Below, piece after piece: positions 1 to 5,012 of a stretch of 5,592 nt of DNA (the first letter of the stretch is position 1; each line of letters begins with the position of its first letter). This stretch comes from Allobrachymonas sp. (lineage in GTDB: Bacteria > Pseudomonadota > Gammaproteobacteria > Burkholderiales > Burkholderiaceae_C). The notes beneath the pieces were generated by a model. It was not told the origin of the DNA. It saw only the letters and a program-made list of their open reading frames with translations, and did not search any database. The stretch lies in assembly GCA_030538335.1 (NCBI GenBank), contig JAUNUE010000124.1:1-5592 (forward strand), read 5' to 3'. The position numbers and the translations under genes are program-made.

Positions 1-1
1 C

Positions 2-412
2 CGCCGTCTGCGCGCGCCCACCGAGCTGGCGCGCCCGCTGGGCATGAACGCGGGCGATACGCTGTTGTATATACGCCGCCTGCTGGTAATGGCCGATGCG
101 CCCACGGTGCTGGAAGATATCTGGTTGCCCGCCTTGCTGTTTCGCGGGCTGACGCTGGAGGTGCTGCAGGCGCACGACGGGCCGACCTATGCGCTGTTTG
201 AAAAAGACTACGACGTGCGCATGATCCGCGCCGAAGAAAAGCTGCGCGCCGTGCTGCCTTCGCCTGAGCAGGCCGGGTTGCTGCAATGCAGCACCCAAAC
301 GCCGCTGCTGCAGGTGGAGCGCGTCAGCTACACCTACAACGACAAGCCCGTGGAGGTGCGCCGGGCGCTGAACCGCACGGATCACCACTATTACCGCAAC
401 ACCTTGGGTTGA
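2..412 (+). CDS. GntR/HutC-family transcriptional regulator, C-terminal UTRA domain (5' partial)
   Basis: Only the last 136 residues are visible; the frame is open to the left edge, so the N-terminal winged helix-turn-helix lies outside the window. The visible part reads as a UTRA effector-binding domain: a GDTLLYIRRLLVMADAP strand pair, then a LEDIWLPALLF segment, a PTYALFEKDY element, an AEEKLRAVLP helix, TPLLQVERVSYTYNDKPVE, and an ending with the RTDHHYY pattern common in HutC-type members. These regulators bind DNA as dimers and change affinity when a small metabolite occupies the UTRA pocket; the ligand here cannot be read from sequence. The first ATG in view (44) is internal and not the start. 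A GntR gene upstream of sdh genes is, from memory, common in Burkholderiales, so control of the TCA genes is plausible inference only. Confidence 0.85.
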   Translation, partial: RRLRAPTELARPLGMNAGDTLLYIRRLLVMADAPTVLEDIWLPALLFRGLTLEVLQAHDGPTYALFEKDYDVRMIRAEEKLRAVLPSPEQAGLLQCSTQTPLLQVERVSYTYNDKPVEVRRALNRTDHHYYRNTLG

Positions 413-501
413 AATTTCAGTGATCAAAAAGGGGCACTTGGACAACTTTCCTTGTCTTTCCCCGCACATGATTTGCCTATGTCCTGGATTTTTTTGACCG
501 C
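413..501. other. Intergenic spacer between the GntR gene and the membrane-protein gene
   Basis: This 89-nt AT-richer spacer has no convincing sigma70 promoter. An imperfect stem-loop can be drawn at 431-463: an outer GGGG/CCCC pair (431-434 with 460-463) and an inner GACAA/TTGTC pair (441-445 with 452-456). It has a large internal loop and no T-run directly after it, so it is not a canonical terminator. A run of seven T (489-495) lies just before the next start codon. A promoter for the downstream gene would be expected here, but I cannot place one. Confidence 0.3.
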
Positions 502-1089
502 ATGATTGAACCCAGCACTACCAAAGCGCTCAATGTAAAGCAATGGTTCGTAGTGGTGCTTGCCATCAGTGTTGCAGGCATGCCTGTACTTGTATTCATA
601 CCCTTGTTAAGACATGTGTACCCATTCAGCCACGTACATCTGTGGCTCGTGAAAATTTCCGTTTTGTGCAGCGTACCTCTTGGCATCTGGCTTTATCGGC
701 GAGACAAGGCAGTGCCTATGCCGGGCGTGCCGCGCAGATATGCCAAACGCCTCAAGCCACGTGAGTATGTGATGGTTGCTCTGGGATTGCCCTTGGTTCT
801 TTACGTGTTTTTTTTAAGTCTGGTGGTTCTTGCCATGTGGTGGCCAGGCCGCGCATTGGTAGAACAGGCATTTGTTGTGGCAACAACCAGTGAATGCAAC
901 AGCCGATGCGGAGGATGTTATTACAGAGCCCATCTGGAACCCTTGGCACCAGGCCTTCTTCAACAGCAGTCCCTCAAACATGTGTGTGTTGAGCATCTCA
1001 AACCTCTGCAGGATGGAAACCACTTGGTGTTACGCGGCAGATTTTCGTCGCTTGGCGTTTATGTTCAGTCAGTACATCGCAAAAATTGA
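502..1089 (+). CDS. Hypothetical three-helix membrane protein with cysteine-rich C-terminal domain
   Basis: I do not recognise a named family. The 195-residue product shows three hydrophobic segments at about residues 14-36, 47-65 and 89-114. The loop at 66-88 is very rich in Arg/Lys, so the positive-inside rule puts it in the cytoplasm. That predicts an inward N-terminus and an exported, roughly 80-residue C-terminal domain. The tail holds Cys132, Cys136, Cys139 and Cys162 and ends in a beta-like stretch (residues 173-192, including HLVLRGRFSSLGVYV). The cysteines could form disulfides if periplasmic. The ATG at 502 is the first standard start after an in-frame stop at 469-471; no good Shine-Dalgarno precedes it. 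Composition is clearly poorer in GC than the flanking genes (541-600 counts 47% against 60% for 3001-3060), and TTG/TTA/TGT codons are frequent, suggesting separate ancestry. No function is assigned. Confidence 0.7.
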   Translation: MIEPSTTKALNVKQWFVVVLAISVAGMPVLVFIPLLRHVYPFSHVHLWLVKISVLCSVPLGIWLYRRDKAVPMPGVPRRYAKRLKPREYVMVALGLPLVLYVFFLSLVVLAMWWPGRALVEQAFVVATTSECNSRCGGCYYRAHLEPLAPGLLQQQSLKHVCVEHLKPLQDGNHLVLRGRFSSLGVYVQSVHRKN

Positions 1090-1259
1090 TTTTCCGTAAA
1101 GAGTCCGTCAGGATTAACCAGTATTTTTGATGCATTGCAGCATTTAGGCGTTTGTATCGATTCTTTTCCTTGGTAACAGCGCCTAAAATCCCTTCATCTC
1201 TTGTGTTTGTGTCACTGCCTGTCCTTGCCGACATTGGCGCTTTTCTTTCAGGTTTATGT
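1090..1259 (+). promoter_or_regulatory. sdhC upstream leader / probable promoter region
   Basis: This 170-nt gene-free stretch before sdhC is the natural place for the promoter of the sdh cluster. It is AT-richer than the genes and carries the inverted repeat at 1143-1187. The best -10-like hexamer is TAAAAT at 1184-1189 (5 of 6 to consensus), but there is no matching -35 at normal spacing, so an activator-dependent promoter is possible. The sdhC frame stays open back to a TTG at 1152, but that stretch (1152-1259) lacks a ribosome-binding site and looks like leader sequence, not coding. Confidence 0.35.
1143..1187. repeat. Perfect 8-bp inverted repeat in the sdhC leader
   Basis: The arms TTTAGGCG (1143-1150) and CGCCTAAA (1180-1187) are exact reverse complements separated by 29 nt. 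As RNA the structure can extend inward with UGU/ACA (1153-1155 with 1176-1178) and AUC/GGU (1156-1158 with 1172-1174, one G-U pair) around small bulges, leaving a 13-nt loop. No T-run follows, so it is not a standard intrinsic terminator. It could be a regulatory hairpin in a 5' leader or a split operator; the right arm overlaps the TAAAAT hexamer. Chance occurrence is not excluded. Confidence 0.4.
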
Positions 1260-1697
1260 ATGGCATCCCCTCCTGTCAAATCCGTGCGGCGGCGTGAATT
1301 CCGCAACATCTCCCCGTTCGATATCCTTGGCTACCGCCTGCCGTCGGGTGCCTGGGTTTCCATCTTGCACCGCATCAGTGGCGTGATCCTGTTCGTGCTG
1401 CTGCCTTTGCTGGTGTGGATGTTCGACCAGTCGCTGACTTCGGAGTATTCGTACGGCCGTTTCACTGCCCTGTTCGACGGCCTCTTGCTTTTTCCGGGCT
1501 GGCTGGTCAAGCTGGTGGTGCTGGGCGGCATCTGGGCCTTTTTGCACCACCTGTTTGCCGGTGTGCGCCATCTGGTCATGGATGTATTTGACAGCACCAT
1601 CACCAAAAAAACCGGCACCGCTTCTGCCCTGGCGGTGTTTGCCGTGAGCATTCCGCTGACGCTGGCGCTGGGCGCCAAGCTGTTTGGCCTGTACTGA
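1260..1697 (+). CDS. sdhC: Succinate dehydrogenase cytochrome b556 subunit
   Basis: This is the larger membrane anchor of complex II (145 residues); with SdhD it binds heme b and ubiquinone in the inner membrane. Three transmembrane helices fall near residues 34-55, 80-101 and 120-142. The family signature SILHRISG (34-41) supplies Ser34 and Arg38, matching the E. coli quinone-site Ser27 and Arg31. HLFAGVRHLVMD (97-108) supplies His97, matching heme ligand His84 of E. coli. The ATG at 1260 gives the family's usual N-terminus (basic segment, then EFRNISPF) and has a weak AGG at 1250-1252, 7 nt upstream. An upstream in-frame TTG at 1152 would add 36 residues but has no ribosome-binding site. 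It is the first gene of the sdh cluster, and its stop overlaps the sdhD Shine-Dalgarno region. Confidence 0.95.
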   Translation: MASPPVKSVRRREFRNISPFDILGYRLPSGAWVSILHRISGVILFVLLPLLVWMFDQSLTSEYSYGRFTALFDGLLLFPGWLVKLVVLGGIWAFLHHLFAGVRHLVMDVFDSTITKKTGTASALAVFAVSIPLTLALGAKLFGLY

Positions 1698-1710
1698 AAG
1701 GAGCGTTCAA

Positions 1711-2082
1711 ATGGCTGCCCATTCCATTCTTCAAGGCAAGCGCCTGACCAGTGGCACCAGCCACGGGCTGCGCGACTGGTTGATGCAGCGCGTGACCGCT
1801 GCGCTCCTGCTGCTGTTCACCCTCGTGCTGGTGGTGCAGGTGCTGTTGATTTCCGGCCCCATCACCTATGAGGCCTGGGCAGGCATCTTCGCCCCACAGT
1901 GGATGAAGAGCCTGACTTTCGTCACCATCGTCGCCCTGTGCTGGCACACTTTTGTCGGCATGCGCGATATTTTCATGGACTACATCAAACCGATGGCGCT
2001 GCGCATTTTGCTGCACGTGGGCGCCATCGTCTGGCTGGTGGCCTGCTGCGGCTGGGCCTTGCAGGTTCTGTGGAGAATTTAA
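1711..2082 (+). CDS. sdhD: Succinate dehydrogenase hydrophobic membrane anchor subunit
   Basis: This is the second membrane anchor of complex II (123 residues), pairing with SdhC to hold heme b and the ubiquinone site. Three hydrophobic helices lie near residues 28-48, 65-86 and 97-121. The motif HTFVGMRDIFMDYIKPMALR (79-98) matches the E. coli segment containing heme ligand His71 and quinone-site Tyr83; the equivalents here are His79 and Tyr91, with Asp90 also kept. The ATG at 1711 follows a strong Shine-Dalgarno (AAAGGAG, 1697-1703) that begins at the last base of the sdhC stop codon, indicating tight coupling with sdhC. The stop is 4 nt before the sdhA start. Confidence 0.95.
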   Translation: MAAHSILQGKRLTSGTSHGLRDWLMQRVTAALLLLFTLVLVVQVLLISGPITYEAWAGIFAPQWMKSLTFVTIVALCWHTFVGMRDIFMDYIKPMALRILLHVGAIVWLVACCGWALQVLWRI

Positions 2083-2086
2083 GCAA

Positions 2087-3901
2087 ATGACAACGACAAC
2101 AAGCATCAAGCAAAATCTGCCCCGGCGCCAGTTCGACGTGGTGATTGTGGGCGCAGGCGGATCGGGCATGCGCGCCTCGCTGCAACTGGCACGCGCCGGT
2201 CTCAAGGTGGCCGTGCTCTCCAAAGTGTTTCCCACCCGCTCGCATACCGTGGCGGCGCAGGGCGGCGTTTCAGCCTCGCTGGGCAATATGAGCGAAGACC
2301 ATTGGGAATGGCACTTTTACGACACCATCAAGGGCTCCGACTGGCTCGGCGACCAGGATGCAATCGAATACATGTGCCGCGAAGCGCCCAAAGTGGTGTA
2401 CGAGATGGAGCACTTCGGCATGCCGTTTGACCGCAACCCCGACGGCACCATCTACCAGCGCCCCTTTGGCGGGCACACCGCCAACCACGGCGAAAAGCCC
2501 GTACAGCGCGCCTGCGCGGCGGCTGACCGTACCGGCCACGCCATGCTGCACACGCTGTACCAGCAAAACCTGGTGTCGCACACCCAGTTTCTGGTCGAGT
2601 GGATGGCGCTGGAGCTGATCCGCGACGCCGACGGCGACGTAGTGGGCGTAACCGCGCTGGAAATGGAAACCGGCGACGTCTACATCCTCGAAGCCAAGGC
2701 CACGCTGCTGGCCACGGGCGGCGCGGGGCGCATCTACCACTCATCGACCAACGCCTTCATCAACACCGGCGACGGCCTGGGCATGGTGGCGCGTGCGGGC
2801 CTGCCATTGCAGGATATGGAGTTCTGGCAGTTTCACCCCACAGGCGTGCACAACGCGGGCGTGCTGCTGACTGAAGGCTGCCGGGGCGAAGGCGCGATTC
2901 TGCTCAACGGCGAAGGCGAGCGCTTCATGGAGCGTTACGCGCCTACGCTGAAAGATTTGGCGCCGCGCGACTTTGTGTCGCGCTCGATGGACCAGGAAAT
3001 CAAGGAGGGCCGCGGCTGTGGCCCGAACAAAGACCACATCCTGATGAAGATGTCGCACCTCGAGGCCAAAGACATCCTCAAACGCCTGCCTTCGGTGCAC
3101 GAAATCGGCCTGCACTTTGCCAACGTCGACATCACGCGCGAGCCGGTGCCGGTGGTGCCCACCATCCACTACATGATGGGCGGCATCCCCACCAACATGA
3201 ATGCACAGGTGGTTGAGCATGTCGATGGTGCCAACCGTGTCGTCAACGGCCTGTACGCTGTAGGCGAATGCGCCTGCGTGAGCGTGCACGGCGCCAACCG
3301 CCTGGGCACCAACTCGCTGCTCGACCTGCTGGTGTTTGGCAAGGCTGCGGGCGACCACATGATCCAGTCAAAACTGAATGCACGCTCGCACAAACCGCTG
3401 CCTGCCGATGCGGCCGACCCGGCGCTGGAGCGCCTGGCCAAACTCGAAGCCAGCACCAGCGGCGAATACGCCCAAACCATTGCCGCCGACATGCGCATGA
3501 GCATGCAGCAGCACGCGGGCGTGTTCCGCACGCAAGCCCTGCTTGACGAGGGCGTGAAGCAGATCGCCACCATTCGCGAACGGGTGCAGAACATCCACCT
3601 GCGCGACAAGTCGAAAATCTTCAACACCGACCGCGTGGAAGCACTCGAAGTGCAAAACCTGATCGAAGTGGCGCAGGCCACCATCGTCTCGGCCGCTGCC
3701 CGCAAGGAATGCCGCGGCGCGCACATGGTCAACGACTACGAACACCCGGCCGATCACCCGACCCTGGGCCTGGGCCGCAACGACGAGGAGTGGATGAAGC
3801 ACACCCTGTGGCACAAGGAGGGCAACCGCCTGAGCTACAAGCCTGTGAACATGAAGCCCCTGACGGCAGACACTGTAAAACCGCAAGTACGCACCTTCTG
3901 A
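2087..3901 (+). CDS. sdhA: Succinate dehydrogenase flavoprotein subunit
   Basis: This catalytic subunit oxidises succinate to fumarate on the cytoplasmic face and passes electrons to SdhB. At 604 residues it is slightly longer than E. coli SdhA (588). The Rossmann FAD motif is VGAGGSG (21-27). His53 in the RSHTVAAQGG motif is the covalent FAD attachment residue. Active-site residues are present: His250 in FHPTG, Arg294 in LAPRD (the proton-transfer arginine), His361 in the HYMMGG motif and Arg405 in HGANRLGTNSLLDL. The C-terminal helical domain carries RGAH and ends in the usual VRTF. The start at 2087 is 4 nt after sdhD, with GGAG at 2072-2075, a rather long 11-nt spacing. Longer frames from an upstream TTG run through sdhD and are not the protein. 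No defects were seen. Confidence 0.97.
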   Translation: MTTTTSIKQNLPRRQFDVVIVGAGGSGMRASLQLARAGLKVAVLSKVFPTRSHTVAAQGGVSASLGNMSEDHWEWHFYDTIKGSDWLGDQDAIEYMCREAPKVVYEMEHFGMPFDRNPDGTIYQRPFGGHTANHGEKPVQRACAAADRTGHAMLHTLYQQNLVSHTQFLVEWMALELIRDADGDVVGVTALEMETGDVYILEAKATLLATGGAGRIYHSSTNAFINTGDGLGMVARAGLPLQDMEFWQFHPTGVHNAGVLLTEGCRGEGAILLNGEGERFMERYAPTLKDLAPRDFVSRSMDQEIKEGRGCGPNKDHILMKMSHLEAKDILKRLPSVHEIGLHFANVDITREPVPVVPTIHYMMGGIPTNMNAQVVEHVDGANRVVNGLYAVGECACVSVHGANRLGTNSLLDLLVFGKAAGDHMIQSKLNARSHKPLPADAADPALERLAKLEASTSGEYAQTIAADMRMSMQQHAGVFRTQALLDEGVKQIATIRERVQNIHLRDKSKIFNTDRVEALEVQNLIEVAQATIVSAAARKECRGAHMVNDYEHPADHPTLGLGRNDEEWMKHTLWHKEGNRLSYKPVNMKPLTADTVKPQVRTF

Positions 3902-3908
3902 ACAGGAT

Positions 3909-3932
3909 GGCGCCTGCCATGGGGCAAGCGCC
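3909..3932 (+). promoter_or_regulatory. Intercistronic stem-loop between sdhA and sdhB
   Basis: The sdhA-sdhB spacer contains a strong hairpin: GGCGC (3909-3913) pairs with GCGCC (3928-3932) and TGCC (3915-3918) pairs with GGCA (3923-3926). They are separated by a single C/A mismatch (3914/3927) and closed by the loop ATGG. Eight of the nine pairs are G-C. No T-run follows, so it is not an intrinsic terminator. Its 3' arm directly abuts the GGAG that serves sdhB, so it may affect sdhB translation or mRNA processing and stability. Confidence 0.55.
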
Positions 3933-3936
3933 GGAG
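3933..3936 (+). promoter_or_regulatory. sdhB ribosome-binding site
   Basis: GGAG lies 9 nt before the ATG at 3946 and decides the sdhB start. In-frame ATGs at 3907 and 3919 lack a well-spaced Shine-Dalgarno and would add 13 or 9 residues not usual for the family. Confidence 0.7.
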
Positions 3937-3945
3937 CACATCACC

Positions 3946-4647
3946 ATGCAACGCACATTCAAGATTTACCGTTACGACCCCGACAAAGACGCCAAGCCCT
4001 ACATGCAGACCATCACGCTCGAGCTGGACGGCACCGAGCGCATGCTGCTCGACGCGCTGGTCAAACTCAAGGCGCAAGACCCCACGCTGAGCTTCCGCCG
4101 CTCGTGCCGCGAAGGCGTGTGCGGGTCGGATGCCATGAACATCAACGGCAAGAACGGCCTGGCGTGCCTCACCAACCTGCGCCACCTCCAGGATCCGATC
4201 GTGCTCAAACCCCTGCCGGGCATTCCGGTGGTGCGCGATTTGATCGTGGACATGACCATGTTCTTCAAGCAGTACGAATCGGTCAAACCCTACCTCATCA
4301 ACCCCACCCAGCCGCCCGAGCGCGAGCGCCTGCAATCGCCCGAAGAGCGCGAAAAACTCAACGGCCTGTACGAGTGCATTCTGTGCGCGTCGTGCTCCAC
4401 CGCTTGCCCAAGCTTCTGGTGGAACCCTGACAAGTTCGTGGGCCCGGCCGGTTTGCTGCAAGCCTACCGCTTCATCGCCGACAGCCGCGACCTGGCCACG
4501 GCCGAGCGGCTCGACGACCTTGACAACACCTACCGCCTGTTCCGCTGCCACACCATCATGAACTGCACCGATGTGTGCCCCAAGAACCTGAACCCGGCAC
4601 GCGCCATCGGCAAGATCAAGGAGTTGATGGCGCAGCGCGTGATGTAA
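3946..4647 (+). CDS. sdhB: Succinate dehydrogenase iron-sulfur subunit
   Basis: This 233-residue subunit carries electrons from SdhA's FAD to ubiquinone at the membrane anchor. The N-terminal ferredoxin-like domain holds the [2Fe-2S] ligands Cys54, Cys59, Asp62 and Cys74 (motif CREGVCGSD, then NGLAC). The C-terminal domain holds the cysteines for [4Fe-4S] (Cys144, Cys147, Cys150, Cys211) and [3Fe-4S] (Cys154, Cys201, Cys207), by alignment to E. coli. The CILCASCSTACP motif has Ser149 where E. coli has a non-ligand Cys, so no cluster should be lost. FWWNPDKFVGPAGLL, RCHTIMNC and CPKNLNP are classic family blocks. The ATG at 3946 is chosen for its GGAG and because MQRTFKIYRYDPDKDAK matches family N-termini. 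sdhE follows after 27 nt. Confidence 0.97.
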   Translation: MQRTFKIYRYDPDKDAKPYMQTITLELDGTERMLLDALVKLKAQDPTLSFRRSCREGVCGSDAMNINGKNGLACLTNLRHLQDPIVLKPLPGIPVVRDLIVDMTMFFKQYESVKPYLINPTQPPERERLQSPEEREKLNGLYECILCASCSTACPSFWWNPDKFVGPAGLLQAYRFIADSRDLATAERLDDLDNTYRLFRCHTIMNCTDVCPKNLNPARAIGKIKELMAQRVM

Positions 4648-4674
4648 ATCGCCACTGCGTTTCAAACAGCCACC

Positions 4675-4956
4675 ATGAGCCAGGACGCCCTGCTATCGCC
4701 GCAAGCCCTCAGCCGCCTGCGCTGGCGCTGTCGGCGCGGGCTGCTGGAAAACGAGCTGATCATCCACCGCTGGCTGGATGCGCATGCAGGGCGCATCACG
4801 GTGGGGCAGGCCGAGGCGCTATCGGCCTTGCTCGAACTGCCCGACAACGACCTGCTCGATTTGCTGCTGCGCCGTGCCACACCTGACAAGGCGCTCGACA
4901 CCCCTGCCGTGCGCATGTTGCTCGCAGAAATGCAACGCCCGGCAGAAATGGCCTGA
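4675..4956 (+). CDS. sdhE: FAD assembly factor SdhE (succinate dehydrogenase flavinylation)
   Basis: This small 93-residue soluble protein belongs to the SdhE/Sdh5 (formerly YgfY/DUF339) family, which binds SdhA and promotes covalent attachment of FAD to its active-site histidine. The hallmark RGxxE motif is present as Arg21-Gly22-Leu-Leu-Glu25 within RWRCRRGLLENELI, and the remainder fits the family's small helical bundle, with LLELPDNDLLDLLLRR at about residues 52-67 matching the second conserved block. Length is normal (E. coli SdhE 88 residues). The ATG at 4675 has no clear Shine-Dalgarno, so translation may depend on coupling to sdhB 27 nt upstream. Its place between sdhB and gltA agrees with its role in maturing the SdhA encoded in the same cluster. 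Confidence 0.93.
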   Translation: MSQDALLSPQALSRLRWRCRRGLLENELIIHRWLDAHAGRITVGQAEALSALLELPDNDLLDLLLRRATPDKALDTPAVRMLLAEMQRPAEMA

Positions 4957-5000
4957 TGGCCGCAGACCCCGTCCCTCTTTTTACCGCTACCACAACCCCT

Positions 5001-5004
5001 GGAG
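5001..5004 (+). promoter_or_regulatory. gltA ribosome-binding site
   Basis: GGAG lies 8 nt before the ATG at 5013. It favours this start over the in-frame ATG at 4956, which overlaps the sdhE stop as TGATG and would add 19 residues with no family resemblance. Confidence 0.7.
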
Positions 5005-5012
5005 CCTCGTCC

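Noticed and set aside
431..463. Terminator for the GntR gene
   Set aside because: The stem is interrupted by a large asymmetric internal loop and is not followed by a T-run; the T7 run is 26 nt further on. It is kept only as a note in the spacer entry.
872..886. Small hairpin TTGTTG-TGG-CAACAA
   Set aside because: It is a short structure inside the coding sequence of the membrane protein, with no T-run and no regulatory position.
895..921. Radical SAM enzyme call for the 502-1089 product
   Set aside because: The whole protein is 195 residues, mostly membrane helices, with no room for the SAM barrel and no glycine-rich SAM-binding motif after the cysteines.
1152..1259. 36-residue N-terminal extension of SdhC from a TTG start
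   Set aside because: It has no ribosome-binding site, is not part of the usual SdhC N-terminus, and overlaps the inverted repeat. The ATG at 1260 gives a family-typical protein.
3907..3945. Longer SdhB starting at ATG 3907 or 3919
   Set aside because: Neither ATG has a properly spaced Shine-Dalgarno and both lie within the stem-loop region. The ATG at 3946 has GGAG 9 nt upstream and a family-typical N-terminus.
2270..4665. Long minus-strand open frames opposite sdhA and sdhB (for example 2741-3358 and 3835-4665)
   Set aside because: They are antisense shadows of GC-rich coding sequence, with low-complexity His/Arg/Ala-rich translations and no recognisable domains, opposite genes of certain identity.
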